From Clostridia bacterium (GTDB lineage: Bacteria > Bacillota > Clostridia > HGM11327), in assembly GCA_017935525.1 (NCBI GenBank), contig JAGBHJ010000164.1, positions 1 through 18,567 on the forward strand: a DNA stretch of 18,567 nt, written 5' to 3'. The notes under the pieces are model-generated. The model searched no databases. It saw nothing but the letters and a program-made list of their open reading frames with translations, and was not told the origin of the DNA. Numbering within the stretch: position 1 is the stretch's first letter; every line of letters starts with the position of its first letter. Below are positions 7,676 through 13,235 of this stretch, piece by piece. The position numbers were made by a program, and so were the translations under genes.

Positions 7676-7704
7676 GACTTGGTGTAAAAACCAAGTCCTT
7701 TTTT
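7676..7704. terminator. Bidirectional rho-independent terminator
   Basis: GACTTGG (7676-7682) pairs with CCAAGTC (7691-7697), followed by CTTTTTT on the plus strand. On the minus strand the same hairpin is followed by TTTTGC. It serves the convergent peptidase and spoVAC-like genes, and its T tract touches the spoVAC stop codon. Confidence 0.85.
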
Positions 7705-8149
7705 ATATTATGCTGATAATATAATACACGATTCCATATAACACGCTGGCGGAAATTCCAAACACCAGCACGGGTCCTGCAATGGTAAATATCTTTGCGC
7801 CCATGCCGAATACCAGCCCCTCCTGCTTAAATTCTATGGCGGAGGATACCACGGAATTGGCAAAGCCCGTGATGGGTACCACGCTGCCCGCCCCTGCAAA
7901 TTTGCCGATGTCGTCATACACGCCGATACCTGTCAGCAGTGCGCCAAAAAATACTAAGGTTGAGGGCACCAGTACCTTTACTGTGTCCTCGCTGATTCCA
8001 AAATACCCTCTGTAAAGGTCGTGGAGCAGCTGCCCTACGGTGCAAATCAGTCCACCTATGATGAATGCCTTGATGCAATCCCATAATAAGTTTGATTTTG
8101 GAAGCATATTTTCCGCTTCTATTGCGTATGAATTTTTCTTTGATGCCAT
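7703..8149 (-). CDS. spoVAC: Stage V sporulation protein AC (SpoVAC)
   Basis: This 148-residue membrane protein matches SpoVAC in length and motifs: an N-terminal cytoplasmic stretch, then LLWDCIKAFIIGGLICTVGQLL (residues ~21-42), the central VFFGALLTGIGVYDDIGKFAGAGSVVPITGFANSVVSSAIEFKQEG block and a C-terminal hydrophobic segment. SpoVA proteins form the spore inner-membrane channel that takes up dipicolinic acid during sporulation and releases it at germination; SpoVAC has been linked to mechanosensitive channel behaviour. The start ATG (8149) follows AAAAGGA with 7-bp spacing. In most spore formers spoVAC is directly followed by spoVAD and spoVAE. Here the downstream side is the convergent peptidase gene, so it stands alone. 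SpoVAE-type proteins are similar but shorter. I could not identify a convincing SigG promoter upstream. Confidence 0.88.
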   Translation of the reverse strand: MASKKNSYAIEAENMLPKSNLLWDCIKAFIIGGLICTVGQLLHDLYRGYFGISEDTVKVLVPSTLVFFGALLTGIGVYDDIGKFAGAGSVVPITGFANSVVSSAIEFKQEGLVFGMGAKIFTIAGPVLVFGISASVLYGIVYYIISII

Positions 8150-8227
8150 GATTTTGTCCTTTTAGTGTTTTATGAAGGTATTTTCTGCTTATTTGATGGA
8201 ATTATGCAGGACATAATTGGAAAAATA

Positions 8228-8236
8228 TGGTATAAT
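8228..8236 (+). promoter_or_regulatory. Extended -10 promoter of the repeat-stalk gene
   Basis: TGGTATAAT (8228-8236) is a perfect extended -10 element. No good -35 sits 17 bp upstream. The predicted leader contains a direct repeat TGTCGAA at 8249-8255 and 8259-8265 of unknown meaning. Confidence 0.6.
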
Positions 8237-8303
8237 TATATAGAAATGTGTCGAACCGTGTCGAAAAAGGGCACATCGATAAAACAGCTTGTACAGGGAA
8301 GAA

Positions 8304-10061
8304 ATGGGTAAAACAATGAAGGAAAAGGGAACAAAACGCAGCGAGCGCCACCGCAGGGCGATGGTGGGACTGATAAACAGAGCTTTGAGTGTGTTTCTGT
8401 TTGTGGCGGTGATCGGTGTCGCGGCATATTGCGGGGTGAATTATACTACGCCGGGTGGCGCAGCAACACCCACACCGATACCGAGCGAATATCCTACGCC
8501 AACTGCAAGCGCTGATTCTCCCTCTCCCGTAGTAACGTTAACGCCAACGACGGTGCCAACACATACACCGACTGGTGAGCCTTCACAAACGGTGACTCCT
8601 ACTCTCATTGTAACACAGTCACCCATGGTAACACCCAAGCCCACGGCGACACACAAGCCCACGGCAACGCCCAAGCCCACGGCGACACCCAAGCTCACGG
8701 CAACGCCCAAGCCCACGGCGACACTCAAGCCCACGGCAACGCCCAAGCCCACGGCGACACCCACACCTGTGGTAACTCCCACACCTGTGGTGACACCTAC
8801 ACCTGTGATAACGCCCTCACCTGTGGTAACGCCCACACCTGTGGCGACACCTACACCGGTGGTAACTCCCACACCCGTGATAACTCCCACACCCGTGGTA
8901 ACACCCACACCCGTGGTAACTCCTACACCTGTGGTGACACTTACACCTGTGATAACGCCCACACCCGTGGTAACGCCCACGCCTGTGGTAACGCCCACAC
9001 CCGTGGTAACACCCACACCTGTGGTAACGCCCACACCCGTGGTAACGCCCACACCTGTGGTAACGCCCACACCTGTGGTAACGCCTACACACGTGGTAAC
9101 GCCTACACCTGTGGTGACGCCCACACCCGTGGTGACACCCACACCCGTGGTAACGCCTACACCCGTGGTGACACCCACACCCGTGATAACTCCCACACCT
9201 GTGGTAACACCCACACCCGTGGTAACACCCACACCCGTGGTAACTCCCACACCTGTGGTAACGCCCACACCCGCGGTAACGCCTACACCTGTGGTAACTC
9301 CCACACCCGACCAAATTACGGACATGGAAATACATTTTCTGTCGGGGTATGGCGATGCCGCACTCATCAGACTGGGCAACGTTAACGTTTTGATAGATAC
9401 GGGATATGATGCCGAACATGCCGCAAACTATATTGCCCAACTGGGTATAGACCACATAGACATGATATTTGTGACCAGCTTTGGCACTTGTTCAACAGGC
9501 GGCCTAAAGCGACTGACGGAAAGATTTACCGTTGACGAGCTTATTGTCCCCGACGTTGCTATGCGTCACCTGCCACGGGTTACACAAAGGCTTTTGAACG
9601 ACATAGAGAGCCAAGGAGACGTGACCCTCACAAGGCTCGGCACGGATGACGTTGGCAGGATCATATCCGTCGGCGGGGCAGAGCTTAAGGTGATAGCCCC
9701 ATCTGTTGTTGAGTATGAGGACAGCTACAGATGCACCAGCATATCCTTGCGACTGACTCATGGCAGCTGTGACGTAGGATTTTTGAGCGATACTGATAGC
9801 GCTAATATTGCCGATATGCTGGCAAATGACTATATTGATAGAGTTGACGTGCTCTGCCTTGCAAACCACGGCGATGCCTCTGTCAATACAGGTGAATTGC
9901 TTGCGGCGGCGGCTCCATCCTATGCCATCAGCGCTCCTGCGTCCTCAAGCTTTGTGGGAGAAGTGGTGGATGTGTCGCAATACGGCATTACTCATATATC
10001 CACTCTGGACAACACCTGCGTGCTTGTGTCAGACGGTATCAGTATCAAGCCCAAGGAATAA
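8304..10061 (+). CDS. Membrane-anchored Thr/Pro-repeat protein with a degenerate ComEC-like metallo-beta-lactamase domain
   Basis: The 585-residue protein probably starts at ATG 8304 after AGGGA; ATG 8316 is an alternative. A basic N-terminus leads to one transmembrane helix (about residues 27-46), so the rest is extracytoplasmic. Next is a Thr/Pro-rich region with 7 units of (P)KPTAT and 30 units of VVTPTP (residues ~111-335), probably an extended stalk. The C-terminal ~245 residues follow the ComEC-type metallo-beta-lactamase fold: MEIHFLSGYGDAALIRLGNVNVLIDTGYD (matching VxFxDVGQGDAxLI...xLIDTG), then LIVP, SISLRL, FLSDTD and LANHGD. The HxHxDH zinc motif is replaced by SFGTCSTGG (residues 392-400); Ser392, Gly394, Cys396 and Ser397 stand where His/Asp ligands are expected. 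Asp496, Asp498 and His522 remain. A binding or sensory role is more likely than catalysis. It is divergent from spoVAC. Confidence 0.8.
   Translation: MGKTMKEKGTKRSERHRRAMVGLINRALSVFLFVAVIGVAAYCGVNYTTPGGAATPTPIPSEYPTPTASADSPSPVVTLTPTTVPTHTPTGEPSQTVTPTLIVTQSPMVTPKPTATHKPTATPKPTATPKLTATPKPTATLKPTATPKPTATPTPVVTPTPVVTPTPVITPSPVVTPTPVATPTPVVTPTPVITPTPVVTPTPVVTPTPVVTLTPVITPTPVVTPTPVVTPTPVVTPTPVVTPTPVVTPTPVVTPTPVVTPTHVVTPTPVVTPTPVVTPTPVVTPTPVVTPTPVITPTPVVTPTPVVTPTPVVTPTPVVTPTPAVTPTPVVTPTPDQITDMEIHFLSGYGDAALIRLGNVNVLIDTGYDAEHAANYIAQLGIDHIDMIFVTSFGTCSTGGLKRLTERFTVDELIVPDVAMRHLPRVTQRLLNDIESQGDVTLTRLGTDDVGRIISVGGAELKVIAPSVVEYEDSYRCTSISLRLTHGSCDVGFLSDTDSANIADMLANDYIDRVDVLCLANHGDASVNTGELLAAAAPSYAISAPASSSFVGEVVDVSQYGITHISTLDNTCVLVSDGISIKPKE
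8634..8759 (+). repeat. 18-bp tandem repeat, 7 units, encoding (P)KPTAT
   Basis: Seven exact-length 18-bp units follow the pattern CCCAAGCCCACGGC(G/A)AC(A/G). Units 1, 3, 5 and 7 end in GCGACA and units 2, 4 and 6 end in GCAACG, so the true period is 36 bp. First codons vary (CCC, CAC, CTC). Confidence 0.95.
8769..9308 (+). repeat. 18-bp tandem repeat, 30 units, encoding VVTPTP
   Basis: Thirty consecutive 18-bp units (540 bp, no indels) follow the consensus GTGGTAACNCCCACACCY. Most encode VVTPTP, with variants VITPTP, VITPSP, VATPTP, VVTLTP, VVTPTH and AVTPTP. Third-position variation (ACG/ACA/ACT, CCC/CCT, GTA/GTG) is scattered, while frame and length are perfectly kept. This is an intragenic minisatellite under reading-frame selection. 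Confidence 0.97.
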
Positions 10062-10158
10062 TAAGGGCAGACGGCGGCGATCTTTAGCATTGGGTGGCGT
10101 ATCAACGGCTCCCCGCCGCTAAATTCAAAAAAACTTGCTGAATAATCGCAAAAAATAC

Positions 10159-10187
10159 TTGCAATTATTCGAGATTTGTGGTATAAT
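10159..10187 (+). promoter_or_regulatory. SigA-type promoter of rpmB
   Basis: The -35 TTGCAA (10159-10164) is followed by a 17-bp spacer and the perfect -10 TATAAT (10182-10187), preceded by TGG to give an extended -10. The predicted leader is about 35 bases, to the SD AAGGAGG at 10215-10221. Confidence 0.85.
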
Positions 10188-10230
10188 ATATCAGTAATTT
10201 AGTGTATCACAAATAAGGAGGTGTGTGTCG

Positions 10231-10419
10231 ATGTCTAAGGTTTGTTCCGTTTGTGGAAAAGGCAGAACGTACGGACATGCAGTAAGCCATTCCAACATCA
10301 AGACTAACCGTTCATGGATGCCTAACCTGAAGAAGGTTCGTGTTAAGTCCGGTAACAGTGTTGAGCAGGTTTATGTTTGCACACATTGCTTGCGCGCAAA
10401 CAAAGTAGAGCGCGCTTAA
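10231..10419 (+). CDS. rpmB: 50S ribosomal protein L28, zinc-binding form
   Basis: This 62-residue basic protein matches bacterial L28: KVCSVCGKGRTYGHAVSHSNIKTNRSWMPNL at the N-terminus and the VYVCTHCLRANKVERA tail. It carries both CxxC pairs (Cys5/Cys8 and Cys50/Cys53), so it is the zinc-binding version. L28 is a component of the large ribosomal subunit. The start is ATG 10231, 9 bp after AAGGAGG (10215-10221); the upstream in-frame GTG at 10225 is too near the SD. The gene is monocistronic with a strong extended -10 promoter. After it lies an imperfect inverted repeat (10434-10504), and a small gene is convergent on the other strand. Confidence 0.96.
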   Translation: MSKVCSVCGKGRTYGHAVSHSNIKTNRSWMPNLKKVRVKSGNSVEQVYVCTHCLRANKVERA

Positions 10420-10433
10420 TGGCTGTACTCTGA

Positions 10434-10504
10434 ATTTGCGGTGGATGTTTTATGCAGACATCGTATCTTCAAGTTTACATTGTCAGCATGTAGCATCCGC
10501 AAAT
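10434..10504. repeat. Imperfect inverted repeat between rpmB and the convergent small gene
   Basis: ATTTGCGG (10434-10441) is complementary to CCGCAAAT (10497-10504), with further partial pairing inside (ATGCAGACA near 10452-10460 against TGTCAGCAT near 10481-10489). No T tract follows on either strand, so it is not a standard terminator. It overlaps the 3' end of the 57-aa gene. Confidence 0.5.
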
Positions 10505-10648
10505 CACAAGAAGCAATCCCGTGATCGCTCCCCATGCCCACCCGGGTAGGAAGCATACGAGGAGGACAGCCCCCGTTGTCACCATAAGCGCTCCGGCGAT
10601 CTTGATAATGGGGATGCATTTGATTTTGTTTTTTATTTTGTTGAGCAT
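10475..10648 (-). CDS. 57-residue two-helix membrane protein
   Basis: This minus-strand gene starts at ATG 10648 and ends at TAA 10475-10477. A perfect SD, GGAGG (plus-strand CCTCC 10655-10659), lies 6 bp before the start. The product begins with a basic MLNKIKNKIK stretch, followed by two hydrophobic segments: about residues 16-33 (IKIAGALMVTTGAVLLVC) and 38-56 (AWGAITGLLLVICGCYMLT), linked by a short FLPGW turn. This is a helical hairpin with the N-terminus predicted inside. The layout (basic start, helix, FLPGW, helix) is like short uncharacterised membrane proteins of Clostridia, but I cannot name the family. The overlapping 83-codon open frame in another phase has no membrane pattern and no SD. 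A structured leader precedes the gene. Confidence 0.72.
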   Translation of the reverse strand: MLNKIKNKIKCIPIIKIAGALMVTTGAVLLVCFLPGWAWGAITGLLLVICGCYMLTM

Positions 10649-10654
10649 AGCGTA

Positions 10655-10751
10655 CCTCCAAATACATTGTTTGTAACAGTGTATGCGGCAGGGGCAGTAA
10701 TTGTTACGCCGTGTTCAAAAAAGCAGACAGTCAAACGGCGAGGAGCCGCAT
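10655..10751 (-). promoter_or_regulatory. Structured leader of the 57-aa membrane protein gene
   Basis: Nested inverted repeats lie upstream of the SD: outer ATGCGGC (10683-10689) with GCCGCAT (10745-10751); inside it a CGCCGT/ACGGCG pair (about 10709-10738); and, next to the SD, ACATTGTT (10664-10671) with AACAGTGT (10675-10682). I do not recognise a known riboswitch class. Promoter elements are not clear. Confidence 0.4.
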
Positions 10752-10752
10752 T

Positions 10753-10780
10753 AAAGAGCAATCATGTGTTGCTCTTTTGT
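10753..10780 (+). terminator. Terminator-like hairpin, plus orientation
   Basis: AAAGAGCAA (10753-10761) pairs perfectly with TTGCTCTTT (10769-10777) around a 7-base loop, followed by TGTTGCTTT. It might stop plus-strand transcripts passing rpmB. Confidence 0.5.
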
Positions 10781-10801
10781 TGCTTTAAAAGACTATAACA
10801 A

Positions 10802-10842
10802 AAGAACAAGGACCTGCAGCTTGTGCGCAGGTCCTTGTTCTT
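10802..10842 (-). terminator. Terminator of the NagB-family gene
   Basis: A perfect 16-bp stem is formed by AAGAACAAGGACCTGC (10802-10817) and its complement at 10827-10842, with a 9-base loop. Read on the minus strand it follows the stop at 10867 and is followed by TTTTGTT. Confidence 0.85.
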
Positions 10843-10866
10843 GAAAGAAGATTAGAATGAAGAGAA

Positions 10867-11637
10867 TCAAAGCTCTGTATATTCTTCTAATGTGGGGCAA
10901 CCCTTGATTGCCATATCCTTGTTGATAAGGGATGCGGAATCTCTGTCGCAAAGGAGTGTAAAGTCCTTGTGCTCCTTCATGATGGTTGCGGGGTACATGT
11001 TGTTTGTTTCGTTTTCAACCGTCAGCTTGATAGCATTTGCCTTTACCTTGTAGGGCACGCAGGAAATGATCTTGTTGCACTTGAGGATCTGCTTAACAGA
11101 CATGGAAACTGCCTGCTTGGGCACGTCGTCAACAGTTGCAAACCAGCCCTCGCCAACCTGCTGCTTTTTGCAAGTGTCATTGAGGTTAACAACGATGTAG
11201 GGATCCTCAACGTCAAAGTTTGCCGGAGGATCGTTAAATGCGATGTGAGAATTCTCACCAATACCGATAAGACCGATATCGATGGGTGCTGCTGTCAGCG
11301 CTGCGGAAATGTTTGCAATGCCCTCGGGTGTACCGTCAACAAAGTTTACGGAACGCAGGTTTACAAGGTTTGTAAAACGCTCCTTAAGGTACTTTCTGAA
11401 GCTTGCAATATGTGTTTCCGGCAGGTCAACGTATTCGTCAAGGTGGAACATATCTACCTTGGACCAATCGATGTCTGACTTAAGGAGTGCCTCGAATGTA
11501 TCAAACTGGGAAGCACCCGTGGAGAATACGATCCTTGCGCAGCCCTTCTTTGCAATGCACTCTTTAACCTCTGCGGCAACCAGCTTTGCCGCTTCCTCTC
11601 CGAGCTGAACGGAGTCTTTACATACAACTATTTTCAT
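10867..11637 (-). CDS. nagB: NagB-family glucosamine-6-phosphate deaminase/isomerase
   Basis: The 256-residue protein has the NagB/RpiA/phosphogluconolactonase-like fold landmarks: STGASQFDTFEAL (residues 39-51, sugar-phosphate loop), FHLDEYVDLPETHIASFRKYL (64-84, holding the proton-transfer Asp67) and GIGENSHIAFNDPP (126-138) with His131. E. coli NagB has DGHIAFNEP; here Asp141 and Glu148 of that enzyme correspond to Asn129 and Asp136, which is typical of a distinct NagB-like branch, so the exact substrate (GlcN6P or another amino-sugar phosphate) is not certain. GlcN6P deaminase converts GlcN6P to fructose-6-phosphate plus ammonia in the cytoplasm. ATG 11637 gives the usual NagB N-terminus (MKIVVCKD) but has no close SD. 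The longer upstream reading frame runs through the predicted leader and was rejected. A perfect palindrome lies in the leader. Confidence 0.83.
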   Translation of the reverse strand: MKIVVCKDSVQLGEEAAKLVAAEVKECIAKKGCARIVFSTGASQFDTFEALLKSDIDWSKVDMFHLDEYVDLPETHIASFRKYLKERFTNLVNLRSVNFVDGTPEGIANISAALTAAPIDIGLIGIGENSHIAFNDPPANFDVEDPYIVVNLNDTCKKQQVGEGWFATVDDVPKQAVSMSVKQILKCNKIISCVPYKVKANAIKLTVENETNNMYPATIMKEHKDFTLLCDRDSASLINKDMAIKGCPTLEEYTEL

Positions 11638-11649
11638 ATTGATATTGTG

Positions 11650-11663
11650 AAAGGATATCCTTT
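11650..11663. promoter_or_regulatory. Perfect 14-bp palindrome in the NagB-family gene leader
   Basis: AAAGGATATCCTTT is a perfect palindrome 13-26 bp upstream of the ATG at 11637. It contains the only SD-like AAAGGA in the region, although that is too far from the ATG. It may be an operator or an RNA hairpin. Confidence 0.45.
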
Positions 11664-11690
11664 CTCTCCTTACTAATAATACTTGTATAT

Positions 11691-11719
11691 AGTTTACAAC
11701 TTTTTTGCTCAAAAGTCAA
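11691..11719 (-). promoter_or_regulatory. Putative SigA promoter of the NagB-family gene
   Basis: On the minus strand the -35 is TTGACT (plus-strand 11714-11719), the spacer is 17 bp and the -10 is TAAACT (11691-11696). The -10 is a 4/6 match. Confidence 0.5.
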
Positions 11720-11827
11720 GAGGTATATTATTATTTTGTATATTTTTTCTCCATTGGCGCAAAAAAATGCCGTCAATTTTGTCAAAATTGTAAAATTTTC
11801 AAAAATTGTCAAAAATTTTTCGAAAAA

Positions 11828-11860
11828 CCTATTGAAATATTTTGAATAGTAATGTATAAT
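11828..11860 (+). promoter_or_regulatory. SigA-type promoter, CCTATTGAAA module (copy 3)
   Basis: CCTATTGAAA (11828-11837) includes the -35 TTGAAA (11832-11837). A 17-bp spacer leads to a perfect -10, TATAAT (11855-11860). Upstream (11760-11827) are phased A/T tracts resembling UP elements. This core is shared with the promoters at 205 and 1887, but the AAAACGGACAAAAT box is absent. Confidence 0.88.
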
Positions 11861-11893
11861 ATATATAAGCAAATCGGTAAGGAGATAATTACT

Positions 11894-12280
11894 ATGGCTA
11901 AGAAGAAAGATATTACACGTAATCCGCCCTCATGGTTGGAAAAGGGTATTTTTGTTGTGATCATTGCGATCCTCGTTGGTATTGCATTCCCCGTTTTTTG
12001 GAAGCTTAACGAATCAACTCGTGAGCTCTACACATGCTATTCCGTTTGGGAGCCTATGATTGAGTGCCTTAACGAGTGGAAGGCGGAGGGTAATACCGGC
12101 AGAATTACAGAGGAAGAAATGCTGGCAAGATACACAGCAAAGACAGGCAACACTTCATTGCCCACATGCCCCTACGATGAGAAGATAAACCTTTTCGGTA
12201 AGAGAGCAGGTACGGTTGGCTGTTCTGCACATGGCTATATCGTTGGCTTAGGTCAAGAGGTAGAGGAAGATAAAAAGTAA
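11894..12280 (+). CDS. Membrane-anchored pilin-like protein
   Basis: This 128-residue protein starts at ATG 11894, 9 bp after AAGGAG (11879-11884). The upstream in-frame ATG at 11852 is inside the promoter. A short basic N-terminus is followed by a hydrophobic segment, EKGIFVVIIAILVGIAFPVF (residues 16-35), that aligns with the type IV pilin helix: Pro33 falls at mature position 22 and Glu16 at position 5. The prepilin peptidase Gly(-1) is replaced by Pro11, so cleavage is not expected. The C-terminal region has a CPYDEK...GTVGCSAHG pattern (Cys92, Cys110), like the CP...vxCSxHG ending of many clostridial pseudopilins. Cys48 and Cys58 are further cysteines. No other pilus gene is nearby. The pilin link is an inference; otherwise it is a single-pass protein with an outer domain. 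It ends at a strong terminator. Confidence 0.7.
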   Translation: MAKKKDITRNPPSWLEKGIFVVIIAILVGIAFPVFWKLNESTRELYTCYSVWEPMIECLNEWKAEGNTGRITEEEMLARYTAKTGNTSLPTCPYDEKINLFGKRAGTVGCSAHGYIVGLGQEVEEDKK

Positions 12281-12284
12281 ATAC

Positions 12285-12336
12285 AAAAGCTTTATTGCAC
12301 GGAGCGTTATGCTCTGCAATAAAGCTTTTTTCTTTT
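12285..12336. terminator. Long bidirectional rho-independent terminator
   Basis: AAAAGCTTTATTG (from 12285) pairs with CAATAAAGCTTTT (from 12317), with an inner stem CGGAGC/GCTCTG closing on GTTAT. TTTTTTCTTTTTT follows on the plus strand. The minus-strand phosphatase gene stops at 12337, and the hairpin is followed by TTTTG on that side. Confidence 0.9.
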
Positions 12337-12990
12337 TTATTCAATAAACTTCAAAACGTCGGCGGGTCGTGCGGCAAGCCTTGTGGCGCCCAGGGATCGT
12401 AAGTAATTTTCATCTCTGAAGCCCCACGTGCCCAGCACCAGATCCATGCCTGTATTCTGGTGGGTGTAAAAGTCCACCTCGGAATCACCTATGTATATTA
12501 TCTCGTCCATGGTGCATCCCAGCTTGTCAAGTGCAAGTCTTATTGTGCCGTCGGCGGGCTTTTTTGCTACGTTGGGCATATCTCCCACCACGGTAGCAAA
12601 GTATCCCTCAAAAAATTTGTTACAAAGCCTTTGACTTGCCTCATGGACCTTGTTTGATACCACCGCGAGTGTATATCCCTTTTCCAAAAGAGCGTCCAGA
12701 AGCTCGTATATGCCCTCGTATGGCGTTGTGTGTACGTCTGCGTGCGTGAGGTAGTGCGCCTTAAAGTCCTTTATCATGCTGTCGCACAGCTTGTCATCAA
12801 GCGCTGATTCCATTGCTCGGTGCAAAAGCGCCTTGATGCCGTTGCCTGTAAATGCGATAATATCCTCAACAGACCTGGTGGAAAAACCGTATTTTTCCAG
12901 CACATAGTTTACGGAGGACGCAAGGTCCTGTGCGGTGTCCAGCAGAGTGCCGTCAAGGTCAAATATTACTGCCTTATATTTTTTACTCAA
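12337..12990 (-). CDS. HAD-superfamily phosphatase (phosphoglycolate phosphatase/PpaX type)
   Basis: The 217-residue protein carries all four HAD motifs: DLDGTLLDT (Asp11 nucleophile, Asp13 acid), VVSNK (Ser112), KKPADG (Lys144) and IYIGDSEVDF (Asp169, Asp173). The helical cap between motifs I and II (residues ~18-90) is of the Gph/PpaX/beta-phosphoglucomutase type. Likely substrates are small phosphate esters such as 2-phosphoglycolate, or pyrophosphate; the choice cannot be made from sequence. The start is TTG 12990, 8 bp after GGAG in AAAGGAG. It has its own strong promoter (13029-13057) and shares a terminator with the convergent pilin-like gene. Confidence 0.88.
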   Translation of the reverse strand: MSKKYKAVIFDLDGTLLDTAQDLASSVNYVLEKYGFSTRSVEDIIAFTGNGIKALLHRAMESALDDKLCDSMIKDFKAHYLTHADVHTTPYEGIYELLDALLEKGYTLAVVSNKVHEASQRLCNKFFEGYFATVVGDMPNVAKKPADGTIRLALDKLGCTMDEIIYIGDSEVDFYTHQNTGMDLVLGTWGFRDENYLRSLGATRLAARPADVLKFIE

Positions 12991-13028
12991 ATTGGTTCTC
13001 CTTTCAAATTCTTTGTTTGCCGAGAGAT

Positions 13029-13057
13029 ATTTTATAATAATATTTCCAATTTGTCAA
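13029..13057 (-). promoter_or_regulatory. SigA promoter of the HAD phosphatase gene
   Basis: On the minus strand there is a perfect -35 TTGACA (plus-strand 13052-13057), a 17-bp spacer, and the -10 TAAAAT (13029-13034). Confidence 0.85.
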
Positions 13058-13081
13058 GAGTTATGTAATTTTTACAAGAAT

Positions 13082-13105
13082 AAAGCCGCGGTTTACGGCT
13101 TTTTG
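13082..13105 (+). terminator. Terminator-like hairpin in the divergent phosphatase/spoIVB gap
   Basis: AAAGCCG (13082-13088) pairs with CGGCTTT (13096-13102), followed by TTGTTGTTTTG. It lies upstream of spoIVB with no plus-strand gene before it. It could be a leader terminator or insulate the two divergent units. Confidence 0.5.
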
Positions 13106-13235
13106 TTGTTTTGTTGGGCAAATTGGCGTCTTTGAGGCTGTTGACTGTCGACAAAATAAAAAAATCTTTACGGTCAATACTATTTTTGGCGCGTGATGCG
13201 TCAAAAGGAATTTGATCGAAAGGAAGAAAAATAAA

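Noticed and set aside
8150..8230. SigG promoter for spoVAC
   Set aside because: Several CAT-type -10-like words occur, but none has a -35 word at 17-18 bp.
8634..9308. Possible CRISPR-like array
   Set aside because: The units are 18 bp with no unique spacers and sit in frame inside a coding sequence.
8441..9379. Long minus-strand open frame encoding a GVGVTTGVGV-type repeat
   Set aside because: It is the complement of the Thr/Pro repeat array. It has no SD or promoter and gains its length only because the 18-bp repeat keeps all frames open.
10062..10140. Possible terminator after the repeat-stalk gene
   Set aside because: Only scattered GC-rich partial complementarity is present (TTTAGC/GCTAAA with mismatched centre) and there is no T tract.
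10416..10667. 83-codon minus-strand frame
   Set aside because: It overlaps, in another phase, the 57-aa frame that has the perfect SD and a clean membrane-protein pattern. The 83-codon product looks random.
11638..11712. N-terminal extension of the NagB-like protein
   Set aside because: The extension runs through the predicted leader and the palindrome, and the family N-terminus aligns at ATG 11637.
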